The position numbers and the translations under genes are program-made. The notes beneath the pieces were generated by a model. It ran no database searches. It worked only from the letters and a program-made list of their open reading frames with translations, and was not told the origin of the DNA. A stretch of DNA of 64,000 bases from assembly GCA_965229605.1 (NCBI GenBank), contig OZ245892.1, positions 1,054,001 through 1,118,000 of the forward strand, in the 5' to 3' direction. This document shows positions 26,056-34,537 of this stretch, piece after piece (position 1 is the first letter of the stretch; each line of letters begins with the position of its first letter). This DNA is from G965229605 sp965229605 (GTDB lineage Bacteria; Pseudomonadota; Alphaproteobacteria; CBDDJK01).

Positions 26056-26805
26056 ATGAGTAAAAGAACCCGCATAAAAGACGGTGCGCCGGTTGCCGTT
26101 GTGCTTGCAGGCGGGCTGGGGAAGCGTTTACGCTCGGTATTGCCTGATCAGCCAAAACCGATGGCACCCATCCGGGGGCGGCCTTTTCTTGATTATCTGC
26201 TGGACTATTGGCAGGGCCAGGGAATCCGCGATTTTCACCTCTGTGTGGGGTATCGTCATCAGGCGATTACGTCTTATTTTAAAGATCGCCATACAACAAT
26301 AACCTTTCATATTGAAGACCAGCCGCTTGGAACTGCCGGGGCTTTGATAAATTGTGCTGGTCATCTGCCAGATCAGCCAACCTTGCTGCTCAATGGCGAT
26401 ACCTGGTTCCCCGTGCCGCTTGCCGATCTGATCAGCGCACATCAGGCCAGCAAGGCCAGTTGGACTCTGGCCCTGACCCCGAATAAAGAGCCCGGCCGCT
26501 ATGGTTCGGTGCAGCTTTTACCAGAACAATCCACCCCTTCAACCGACTGGCAGTTGATCAGCGGGCTGGGAGCGGACAAGGCGGACCACCTCGGTCAACC
26601 GGTCGAAGGCGGGGTTTATCTGTTTAATCCCGCCAGTTTACACGGGTTTAATATTCAGGCGGGCGGGCTTTTAACGCAAAGCATTTTGCAGCCTCTTTTA
26701 TCCCGAAAAGAGGTTTTTTGCGGGCTGTCCTCAGCGGCTCCGTTTCTTGATATTGGTCTGCCAGCCGATTATGCCCAGGCGGAGTCTATGGTTGGCGCCA
26801 GATAG
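26056..26805 (+). CDS. Sugar-phosphate nucleotidyltransferase (HddC/GCD1-like)
   Basis: A 249-residue NTP-transferase. The nucleotide-binding signature 'AVVLAGGLGKRLRSVLPDQPKPMAPIRGRPFLDY' spans residues about 14-47 with the expected G-x-G-x-R and K, and 'EDQPLGTAGAL' and 'LLLNGDTWF' (metal-binding Asp) follow. The length and text resemble D-glycero-D-manno-heptose 1-phosphate guanylyltransferases and related enzymes for envelope polysaccharides. The precise sugar is not readable. It is convergent with the NtrC-like regulator, with only 11 bp between stops. Confidence 0.78.
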   Translation: MSKRTRIKDGAPVAVVLAGGLGKRLRSVLPDQPKPMAPIRGRPFLDYLLDYWQGQGIRDFHLCVGYRHQAITSYFKDRHTTITFHIEDQPLGTAGALINCAGHLPDQPTLLLNGDTWFPVPLADLISAHQASKASWTLALTPNKEPGRYGSVQLLPEQSTPSTDWQLISGLGADKADHLGQPVEGGVYLFNPASLHGFNIQAGGLLTQSILQPLLSRKEVFCGLSSAAPFLDIGLPADYAQAESMVGAR

Positions 26806-26816
26806 CTTTATCGGGA

Positions 26817-28394
26817 TCAAGCGTCCCGGATTGCGTTCAGGCGGGTGCGTAGCGTATTGCGGTTGATTCCCAGTAATTTTGCACATTGCGTGCGGTTGCC
26901 ATTGCAGGCTTTCAAGGCGGCTGAAAAAAGTGCTTCTTCAATAATGCGGATAACATGGCCATAAAGCTGCGGGGAGGGGAGACTATCCTCCGGCAGAGAG
27001 AGAAAATAATCAGGCAAGATACGTTCAACCGCTTGCGTAAGCTGGGAGTCCAGACCATTATTTGCGCCGGTAGTTGGGGTGCCATGCCGATGAGGAGACG
27101 GTGCAGAAGAATCGGCGGCGGCCTGTTGCAGGGGCGCGGTTGGCAGAATCATCAATTCATCTTCAATTTGCGCGACATCAATTTCTGCATCCGGGCAAAG
27201 CGCATTCAACCGTTGCATTAAATTCATCAATTCACGGACATTGCCGGGCCAGTCATGAGCTTGCAAACGCTCCAGCGCCCCTTTTGACAGTGATTTAGAG
27301 ATGGAGCGACCATCCCCGTCCTCTTCGTCAATTCGCAGGAAATGCACTGCCAGTTCAGGGATATCAGCCCGCCGTGCGCGTAATGGCGGAATAGAAACCG
27401 GCGCCACCGCCAGGCGATAGTATAAGTCTTCGCGAAAACTGCCTTCGGCAACCAGCTGGCCAAGATCGCGGTGCGTGGCAGCAAGAATGCGGGCGTTGGT
27501 CGCAATCGAGGCCCGCCCGCCAATCCGGTTAAAACGGCGGTCCTGCAGGACGCGCAAAAGACGGGTTTGTGCTTCCAGCGGCATATCACCAATTTCATCC
27601 AGAAACAGTGATCCGCCATCTGCTTGCTCAAAATGGCCAATCTGGCGATGGGTTGCCCCGGTGAATGCACCTTTTTCATGGCCAAACAGCTCGCTTTCAA
27701 TCAATTCGCGGGGAATTGCCGCCATATTCACTGCAACAAAAGGCCCATTCTGGCGGTCTGACAAATGGTGAAGGGCGCGGGCGGCAACCTCTTTCCCGGT
27801 GCCCGATTCACCAATAATCAGCACAGTCAGGTCGGTTGCCGACAAGCGGGCGATGCGACGAAAGGATTCCTGCATGACCGCAGAACGCCCGATCATCCCG
27901 AATTCATCCGGGATACGCCCGTTTGAAATATGGGCAGCCGTAATAATTTTGCTGGTCGTATGTTCGTCTTGTTTTTTGGATAAAGGGGAGGGGGGAGATG
28001 CCTCTTGTTCTGAGGATAAGGAATCGGCTGCGGATCCGCCCTGCAAGGCCCGTTCAACCCGTGAAACCATCTCGTTCAGGTCAAAAGGCTTGGGCAAATA
28101 ATCAAAAGCCCCGCGATGGGTGGCCTTTACGGCAGTCCCCAGATTTGTATAGGCGCTCATGACAAAAATTTTTAAATCGGGGCGTTGTGCAAGAATACGC
28201 GGCAAAAGATCGAGTCCATCGCCATCCGGCATAATAACATCGCTGATCACAATCCGTCCCAGACCATCTGCAACCCAGTTCCATAGAGTCACCGCCGATC
28301 CGGTCGCACGCACTTGATAGCCGTGATCGGTGAAAGCGCGGGTCAGAACCATGCGGATGGCTCTGTCATCATCAGCGATCAGGATATCAGCCAT
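26817..28394 (-). CDS. Sigma54-dependent response regulator, NtrC family
   Basis: A 525-residue three-domain activator. Residues 1-120 form a receiver with 'IADDD' and the phospho-acceptor Asp52 in 'VISDVIMPDGDG', and 'YLPKPFDL' with the conserved Lys. The AAA+ domain has Walker A 'GESGTGKEVAAR', the sigma54 contact 'GAFTGA', Walker B 'LFLDEIGDMP' and arginine finger region. The C terminus is a Fis-type HTH 'ACNGNRTQCAKLLGINRNTLRTRL'. The HTH text is like NtrC itself, but it is longer through a Ser/Ala-rich linker and no sensor kinase gene is adjacent. Its targets cannot be inferred here. Confidence 0.88.
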   Translation of the reverse strand: MADILIADDDRAIRMVLTRAFTDHGYQVRATGSAVTLWNWVADGLGRIVISDVIMPDGDGLDLLPRILAQRPDLKIFVMSAYTNLGTAVKATHRGAFDYLPKPFDLNEMVSRVERALQGGSAADSLSSEQEASPPSPLSKKQDEHTTSKIITAAHISNGRIPDEFGMIGRSAVMQESFRRIARLSATDLTVLIIGESGTGKEVAARALHHLSDRQNGPFVAVNMAAIPRELIESELFGHEKGAFTGATHRQIGHFEQADGGSLFLDEIGDMPLEAQTRLLRVLQDRRFNRIGGRASIATNARILAATHRDLGQLVAEGSFREDLYYRLAVAPVSIPPLRARRADIPELAVHFLRIDEEDGDGRSISKSLSKGALERLQAHDWPGNVRELMNLMQRLNALCPDAEIDVAQIEDELMILPTAPLQQAAADSSAPSPHRHGTPTTGANNGLDSQLTQAVERILPDYFLSLPEDSLPSPQLYGHVIRIIEEALFSAALKACNGNRTQCAKLLGINRNTLRTRLNAIRDA

Positions 28395-28415
28395 ATAAAA
28401 GCCAATCTGGAGGAA

Positions 28416-29360
28416 TCAGGCTGAAAGATAACGCTCAGCTTCAAGGGCCGCCATACATCCCATACCAGCCGCCGTGACAGCCTGGCGAAAGACCTTGTCC
28501 TTGACATCACCGGCTGCGAAAACACCGGGGCGCGAGGTGCGGGTGGAATCCGGTGCGGTGCGGATATAGCCTTCGGCATCCATATCCACATGCCCGGTGA
28601 AAGGGGAGGTGGCTGGCACATGACCAATCGCCACAAAAACACCATCAAGGGAAAGTGTTTCTTCTTCAGAAGACTGGGTGGATGAAAGCCGCACGCCTGT
28701 GACAGAACGAGGCTTGTCGGTCCCGATGATTTCTTTGACCTGGCGATTCCAGAGTGGCGTGATTTTGGGATTTTTCAGCAAACGGTCGATCAGGATTTTT
28801 TCAGCCCGCAGCTGATCACGGCGATGAACAAGATAAACTTTCTCGGCATGGTGGGTCAGGTAAAGGGCTTCCTCAACCGCAGAATTGCCACCGCCAATCA
28901 CGGCAACTGTTTTGCCTTTGAAAAAGAAACCGTCACAGGTTGCACAGGCCGAGACTCCAAAGCCTTGATATTTATTTTCGCTTTCAAGCCCAAGCCAGCG
29001 AGCCTGTGCACCCGTCGCAATCACAACGGCACGGGCTGTATAGGTGGTTCCGGAATCGCCGGTGACGATCAAATTGTCTTTATCTGAAAAATCAACATCC
29101 ACGACTAAATCATTGATAATATTTGTTCCAACCTGTTCGGCCTGCATGCGCATTTCATCCATAAGCCATGGACCCTGGACCACTTTTGAAAAGCCGGGAT
29201 AATTTTCAACATCGGTGGTGATGGTCAGTTGGCCACCGGGCTGCAAACCGGCAATCAGAGCCGGTGACAGGTTGGCGCGCGCCGCGTAAATCGCCGCCGT
29301 ATAGCCCGCCGCACCGGAACCGATGATTAAAAGATTTTCTTGTTGTGTTGTTTTTTCCAT
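28416..29360 (-). CDS. trxB: Thioredoxin reductase
   Basis: A 314-residue flavoprotein of standard length that passes electrons from NADPH to thioredoxin. FAD motif 'LLIIGSGAAGYTAAIYAARA' is at the N terminus, 'QPGGQLTITTDVENYPG' follows, the redox pair is CATC (139-142), the NADPH motif is 'VAVIGGGNSAVEEALYL', and 'GVFAAGDVKDKVFRQAVTAAGMGCMAALEAERYL' closes the FAD domain. It lies 21 bp upstream of the NtrC-like gene on the same strand. Confidence 0.95.
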   Translation of the reverse strand: MEKTTQQENLLIIGSGAAGYTAAIYAARANLSPALIAGLQPGGQLTITTDVENYPGFSKVVQGPWLMDEMRMQAEQVGTNIINDLVVDVDFSDKDNLIVTGDSGTTYTARAVVIATGAQARWLGLESENKYQGFGVSACATCDGFFFKGKTVAVIGGGNSAVEEALYLTHHAEKVYLVHRRDQLRAEKILIDRLLKNPKITPLWNRQVKEIIGTDKPRSVTGVRLSSTQSSEEETLSLDGVFVAIGHVPATSPFTGHVDMDAEGYIRTAPDSTRTSRPGVFAAGDVKDKVFRQAVTAAGMGCMAALEAERYLSA

Positions 29361-29458
29361 GATTATGAGTGTTTAAGTTAATCGCCTGTAAGGTCAAGCT
29401 TTTGTTCGCTGATATAGTTTTACGCCGATACAGGGAGTTAAGCTGATAGACTATGGTT

Positions 29459-29539
29459 ATATATTATGGTGAATAATTCACCTATGTAGCCGGATATATC
29501 ATGGTTATATAACATAACAAATAATTCACCATAATATAT
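29459..29539. promoter_or_regulatory. Palindromic operator-like sites upstream of the HicB-like gene
   Basis: GGTGAAT-A-ATTCACC (29468-29482) is a perfect 7+7 palindrome. ATATATTATGGTGAA (29459-29473) is repeated in inverted orientation at 29525-29539, and ATGGTTATATA occurs twice as a direct repeat. The cluster lies between divergent trxB and the HTH-containing HicB-like gene and is a good candidate for autorepression sites. Confidence 0.55.
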
Positions 29540-29606
29540 CTTATCGGACTTTTGGCTCAAACCATCCCCAAGCGAGAGACGGTGATCAGAAGGAGAATTT
29601 CTAAAA

Positions 29607-30044
29607 ATGAAATATGCATATCCCTGCGAATTAACACCTGAAGAGGATGGTGGTTTTAGCGTGCAGTTTCCGGATGTCCCGGAAGCCCTTACCTGTGGCG
29701 AGACGTATTCCCACGCCCTTGAAATGGCTGAAGATGCGCTGGCCTGCGCTTTGAGTGTTTATGTTGAAAGGCGTCTTGATTTGCCACAGCCTGGAAGTTT
29801 AGCTGAAAGTTTGGGAACGCATCATATTCTTGTCCCCTTACAGCCAGTGACGGCGGCCAAACTTGCCCTTTATCAGGAAATGCGTCGCCAGAATTTGACA
29901 AAGGTTGCTCTGGCGGCTCGCCTTGGTATAAGCGAAGCGACTGTGCGTAAATTGATTAACCCCTATCATCGATCACTTATGGGGCAAGTCACCCGTGCTT
30001 TGCGGGTTCTGGCTGCCTATTATTGCTTGATTGGCAATTATTGA
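29607..30044 (+). CDS. HicB-like antitoxin/regulator with C-terminal HTH
   Basis: A 145-residue protein. Residues 1-70 match the HicB fold ('YPCELTPEEDGGFSVQFPDVPEALTCGET', then 'ALEMAEDALACALSVYVERR'), a degraded RNase-H-like domain. Residues 95-130 ('YQEMRRQNLTKVALAARLGISEATVRKLI') form a helix-turn-helix. HicB proteins normally neutralise the HicA mRNA interferase, but no hicA-like ORF lies in the 250 bp on either side. It is therefore an orphan antitoxin or a stand-alone regulator. AGGAGAA precedes the ATG by about six bases. Confidence 0.8.
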   Translation: MKYAYPCELTPEEDGGFSVQFPDVPEALTCGETYSHALEMAEDALACALSVYVERRLDLPQPGSLAESLGTHHILVPLQPVTAAKLALYQEMRRQNLTKVALAARLGISEATVRKLINPYHRSLMGQVTRALRVLAAYYCLIGNY

Positions 30045-30110
30045 TTGAGGATATTGCCGCTTCTTATAAGTGATGTGCTGGGTAAGTGATATGATGGGGG
30101 TGCGATGTTC

Positions 30111-30245
30111 TTACAGGATTGTCAGGATAATTGTGATGAAAGCTGTCATGGCAGCTATGGTGGCGACAGTGATTGCCCCTAATCTAAAAGTGAGCCGCAA
30201 TTCAAGCGCGAGCAAGTCAGCTTTTGTTGCGATATTACCCCTCAT
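30111..30245 (-). CDS. Tiny single-span membrane protein
   Basis: A 44-residue ORF reading 'MRGNIATKADLLALELRLT' then a hydrophobic helix (about residues 21-44). It has the same plan as the neighbour at 30288: ATKxDLxxLE/K, then RLG and a membrane segment, so the pair looks like ancient tandem copies. The motif also resembles the C-terminal half of the protein at 23173. The ribosome-binding site is weak and distant. Function unknown. Confidence 0.45.
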   Translation of the reverse strand: MRGNIATKADLLALELRLTFRLGAITVATIAAMTAFITIILTIL

Positions 30246-30287
30246 TTAAAACCGCTGCCCTCTTTCATTTTAACCCTCTTTTTTATT

Positions 30288-30419
30288 TTATAAGAGTTTG
30301 ATCATTGCACCGATGACGACAACTGCGGCGGCGATCATTCCTCCAAGGCGGACAGTCAGGTCATGTTTAAGTTCGACAAGGTCTGACTTTGTGGCTGGTT
30401 CATTTCCGTTCTTTATCAT
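30288..30419 (-). CDS. Tiny single-span membrane protein
   Basis: A 43-residue ORF if it starts at the ATG at 30419: 'MIKNGNEPATKSDLVELKHD' then 'LTVRLGGMIAAAVVVIGAMI', one membrane helix. The open frame runs on upstream to 30581 into the 3' end of the giant surface-protein gene, which is less likely to be used. Its relative is at 30111. Both are on the strand of the giant genes, immediately downstream of them. Function unknown. Confidence 0.45.
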   Translation of the reverse strand: MIKNGNEPATKSDLVELKHDLTVRLGGMIAAAVVVIGAMIKLL

Positions 30420-30495
30420 GGCAAGCTGTCGAGTGGGATTTTTAACGGTTAAGTCCCCTGCCCTTTGTCTATGTCTCTTACCGGGTTTGTGTTCC

Positions 30496-33400
30496 TTACT
30501 GGCTTTTATCAATATAGAGTCGTGCAACATTACCGTCAGTGTCTGTCGTTTCATATACGCTATAGGTTGTGCCATTAACATCTACACTCGTGCTATTTCC
30601 CCATCCACTCAGGTCAACTTTATCCATATTGCCGTTTCCGACTTTTACGATCAAGGCATTCGCGGCATTATTTAAAGCTGCGTTTGTGTCTTCTGTGAGT
30701 GCCTTGACCATCTGAACACTCAGGTCAAGCTTTGTGGTCTCATATGCATCGTTGCCGCTGATATCCAGCGTTTCAATGCGGTTGACCTGAAAATCCATAA
30801 CGTCGTCTGTGTTGGAAGTATCATAAATATCCGAAAACTGAATAGCATTATCAGTGATTTTTAAGGTGTCATTATGGTCTCCGCTTCCGCCATCAAAATA
30901 GGCAATCTGCTCGGCACTGGAGATCACAAATGTGTCAGCGTGGTTATTAGAGCCGTAGAAAGCAACACCGGTGGTGCCTCCTCCTGCACCCGTTGCTGAT
31001 ATTTCTGTTGCAACTGTAGAGAAGTAAGCCCCATCAGTCGTTGCACCGAGCGTCGCTGTGTCAACCTGTATCGCTTCAACGGCTTTCAGCTGTATGCCAT
31101 CACTGGTCGTATAAATTGGGATCAAAGCATTGTCTGTGCCGCTTGAAACGCTTCCGTCGTCTTCTGCCCCGACAAGATTGCTGCCGTCTGCGCCAAGAAA
31201 GAGTATTTCATCAAACGTGGAAGTAGACCCATAGATTCTAATAATTGTCTGGTCCTCAGTTCCGCCGTTAGTGATATCGTCGTTGGCATGTATATGAAGG
31301 GCACCGGCAAAATTCGCGTTAGTGTTAACGTAGTTAGCATCATCGTACAGATCAATTACATTTGATGCATTCAAAAGATCATTTCCGCTCAAATTTGAAA
31401 AATCAATGGCAAGTGTTGCATCCCGGTCCATATGAAATGAATCTGCTGCATCGCCATCACCAATTTCTAGAATCCGGGACATCCCATTCAGGGGCACTCC
31501 ATTTGCGTCGAATGTTGTTGAGTTATCGTCCGCTTGCAGGGTCAGGGTTGTACCCGCCTCAAGCGTTAGATTATCTGTAACCACAAAATCATGCGCGGCA
31601 CCGTCTGTGAGAGACCCATTGGCTTGTAGCGTGAGCTGGGTGTCGCTGGATAGTGTGCCACTAGATAATGTGATTGTGTCTATCGTGCTGCTGTTAGCCG
31701 TGTTGGCATTGCCATTAGATTCATTTGAATCTTTCCAGACCGCTTGCATCCCGTTTTCAACCGTGATGTCGTCAGCCGTCATGCTGCCTTGCAGGGTTAA
31801 GCCGCCGTCTGCATCAAAAGAACCTTTGGGAAAAGAATAAGAAGAATTATTATCAGCGTTACTATCGGTAAAAGTTATTTTCTTCTGATCTGTTGCGGTC
31901 TTGTCATATTCATCATCAACAAGAATAATTGTCTCAAATCCTTTAATCAGCGTATCACCAGTGGTTGTAACTGTATCGCCATCCTGCTCATCATAGATTA
32001 CCAGGGTATCCGCTCCCGTACCACCTTCAAGGGCGATACCTGTACTTTCAATATCAATCGCTTTGTCCGAGACAATGACCGTATCATCCCCGTCACCCGC
32101 ATCAACAAAAGAAGTCGGCCGCTCCCCGCTTGCGTAATTGTCATAGGTTAAATCAATCTCATCATCTCCCCCAAGGGTGTATATTGTATCATTTCCGCTG
32201 CTGGATGTGACGGTATCATTATAATCCGTTGTGGTTAGATTATCGGCATGGCTTGAGGTCGTTATCGTAACAGCTGATGTATGGCTGGTTGAATAATTAG
32301 CCGTTCCGCCTTCGGTAAGACTGATCCAATCCTCGATATATGAAGTAATCGTAGATGTTGTGCTGATTGTTGCGTCAACTGAACCTGATGTATTGCCGGC
32401 TTCATCTTTCGCCGAGACCGATGCCTCATAGGTTCCAGACAAGAGGCCTGAAAACCCAATAGACCACGTTCCGTCGGTTTGAACAGTCACCTCATCTGAT
32501 ACTGTATTGCCCAAGCTGCCTTTTAACTCAACGACCATCGTTATCCCGGGCTCGGCAGAATAATCCCCCGAAACGGTTATGACATCGGTTGAGGTCTGGT
32601 CAAGCGTGGCTGCCATGGGGGCATCAGGATTAACAAAATCCAATATCACCGTGGTTGTGGCCGGGGCACTGGTGGTGCCGGTTGAATCGGTTGCTGTCAC
32701 GCTATAGCTATAGGTATCACCATTTGGCTCAAAATTACTGTCTGCACCAAGATTAACGCTCCAGGTGCCGTTGCCGCTTGTCGTTGTTGAAAAACTTTGC
32801 TCTTCAATGCCATTTAAGGTGCCAATAACAATAATGGTGGTTCCGGCTTGCGCGGTCCCCGATAAAATCGCATTTGCCCGGCTTATGGCCCCGGACAGCA
32901 CATTGATAACCGGGACAGTAACCGGTATTTCAACGGTAACTGGACCATCATCATCGTCGTCTTGCGGTGTTTCTTCTGTATTTCCGTCTCCTGTGCCGGT
33001 AACAGGCTCAACCGGCGATACATCAATATCACCTGTTTCATTGCCCAGGTCATCGCCCAAATCGTCAGTCACCGTGTCATTTACTGGCGATGTCTCAACA
33101 ACAGGCGACTCCGTAACGGTATCCTGATCATCCTGCGCATCGTCTCCCGTTGCGTCAGCCACAACTTCTTCAATCAAATCCTGGAGATCAAGCGTCACCG
33201 TTTCGCCATTTTGCACCGCCGTTGCCGTGACCGCAGTCTCAATGGCGGCAACATCGGCATCGCTTAGCGTGGCAAATTGACCCGCATTGCGCTCAATCAC
33301 GGCGCGGGCACTGTCCTGGCTTATCCGGGTGGTGATGGCACCGCTTTCAGAAACACTGCCGCCCAGCGTGGCAAAAGCACTATCCATAACAATCGGTTCA

Positions 33401-34119
33401 TCAGACCCTTGCGGCTGAACGGCAATCGCCCCGTCAACCACTGAAAATTCAAAAGATTCTCCCGGACTGACATTTCCAGTCACAATGGTGCCGCGGATGC
33501 CAATCGTCGCCACAGGAGTCACAACCTGCATATCCGTCGGGTCGGTTTTGGCAATTTGGCCCGATATAAATAAAAACCCGCCTTTGAGCATAGACAGAAT
33601 GGTTTCGCCTTCCGCCGTTTCAGGGTCAAAGACCATTTTATCCAGGGCCAGGCGCGCCTCCTCGGAAATAGAAAAAAGCGTTTCATCAATAAAGCGGAGT
33701 TTGGCGGAGCCTGCGGTTTCAGTCTCGATAATATCGCCTTCAAACACCGGGTCACCCGCTTCAAGGGTTATCTTTTCACCATTACGCACCACAGTGACTT
33801 CACCAATAACGGTTTCTGCATTGCCAATCGCGTTACCTTGTGAGTCTGTTGCGGTTGCGCTCCCCTCCCCGCTAAAAGTAATTTCTTGCAGGAATGACTG
33901 CACCAGTTCCGGGGTTAAAGCAGCGCTACTATCCTCCAGCGTCAAGGTCGGGCGCGGATCGGCGGCAAAATAACCTTCAACAACCTGTTCGCGGCCGTCT
34001 GGCAAGGTCAGGATCAAATCATCATTATGGCGGACCAGAGCAGCGTCTGTCATAAATTCAGCTGCCGGAAGAATAATTGATTCCGGGTTTTGTGTTTCAA
34101 GATTGAATAGTTCAGCCAT
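30496..34119 (-). CDS. Giant FecR-domain, RTX-containing surface protein 1
   Basis: 1207 residues, very acidic and Thr/Ser/Asp-rich, with no N-terminal signal peptide, typical of a type I secretion substrate. Residues about 100-260 form a FecR-like domain with the hallmark 'ATIGIRGT' (204-211). An acidic linker follows, then Ig-like repeats (near 'TGTTSAPATTTVILDFVNPDAP'), then nonapeptide calcium-binding repeats ('SGNDTIYTLGGDDEIDL', 'DAGDGDDTVIV', 'GGTGADTLVIY'), and a beta-rich C-terminal part ending in a 'RIETLDISGND' region that probably holds the secretion signal. It is a paralogue of the protein encoded at 34538. A role in adhesion or matrix formation is inferred. Confidence 0.8.
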   Translation of the reverse strand: MAELFNLETQNPESIILPAAEFMTDAALVRHNDDLILTLPDGREQVVEGYFAADPRPTLTLEDSSAALTPELVQSFLQEITFSGEGSATATDSQGNAIGNAETVIGEVTVVRNGEKITLEAGDPVFEGDIIETETAGSAKLRFIDETLFSISEEARLALDKMVFDPETAEGETILSMLKGGFLFISGQIAKTDPTDMQVVTPVATIGIRGTIVTGNVSPGESFEFSVVDGAIAVQPQGSDEPIVMDSAFATLGGSVSESGAITTRISQDSARAVIERNAGQFATLSDADVAAIETAVTATAVQNGETVTLDLQDLIEEVVADATGDDAQDDQDTVTESPVVETSPVNDTVTDDLGDDLGNETGDIDVSPVEPVTGTGDGNTEETPQDDDDDGPVTVEIPVTVPVINVLSGAISRANAILSGTAQAGTTIIVIGTLNGIEEQSFSTTTSGNGTWSVNLGADSNFEPNGDTYSYSVTATDSTGTTSAPATTTVILDFVNPDAPMAATLDQTSTDVITVSGDYSAEPGITMVVELKGSLGNTVSDEVTVQTDGTWSIGFSGLLSGTYEASVSAKDEAGNTSGSVDATISTTSTITSYIEDWISLTEGGTANYSTSHTSAVTITTSSHADNLTTTDYNDTVTSSSGNDTIYTLGGDDEIDLTYDNYASGERPTSFVDAGDGDDTVIVSDKAIDIESTGIALEGGTGADTLVIYDEQDGDTVTTTGDTLIKGFETIILVDDEYDKTATDQKKITFTDSNADNNSSYSFPKGSFDADGGLTLQGSMTADDITVENGMQAVWKDSNESNGNANTANSSTIDTITLSSGTLSSDTQLTLQANGSLTDGAAHDFVVTDNLTLEAGTTLTLQADDNSTTFDANGVPLNGMSRILEIGDGDAADSFHMDRDATLAIDFSNLSGNDLLNASNVIDLYDDANYVNTNANFAGALHIHANDDITNGGTEDQTIIRIYGSTSTFDEILFLGADGSNLVGAEDDGSVSSGTDNALIPIYTTSDGIQLKAVEAIQVDTATLGATTDGAYFSTVATEISATGAGGGTTGVAFYGSNNHADTFVISSAEQIAYFDGGSGDHNDTLKITDNAIQFSDIYDTSNTDDVMDFQVNRIETLDISGNDAYETTKLDLSVQMVKALTEDTNAALNNAANALIVKVGNGNMDKVDLSGWGNSTSVDVNGTTYSVYETTDTDGNVARLYIDKSQ

Positions 34120-34537
34120 GGCTTTTCGCCCTCCTCATTGTGTGTCTGCGCGATCTCTTTTGTGCTACGAGACCTCTTTATATTGCGAGGTGTTTCATCA
34201 TGTTTTTTTACATGACAATATTTGCGCAGAAGTATTCACCGAAGTATTTATGGGGCTTTCTTCAAATATTCATTCACAAGGTTTAGTCTTTTTGTATGTT
34301 CTTGTCTATTACAAATTATCGCTGACGTAAGTGACCAAGGTCATACATCAAACGCACTTATCCATAAAATTTGGATAAATTATGGGGCCTATATCTTTAG
34401 GGGTCCTGACCCTAGAGCCAATATTTTCACGCTGCTTACGCAAGCTGTGATTGTGCCAGAGCCAATAAAAGAACTCTAGTCAATAAAAGAGCCTTATAAC
34501 GCAAGCTGGCTCCCTGCCCTGTTAAAACCTCTTTAAT
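34120..34537. other. Spacer between the two giant genes, with one dispersed palindrome
   Basis: A 418-bp AT-rich stretch that must hold the promoter of the first giant gene. It contains GGGTCCTGACCC at 34401-34412 inside TAGGGGTCCTGACCCTAG, and two copies of AGAGCCAATA with a nearby CAATAAAAGA repeat (34415-34490). No convincing coding frame is visible, and no strong terminator follows the second giant gene. Confidence 0.6.
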
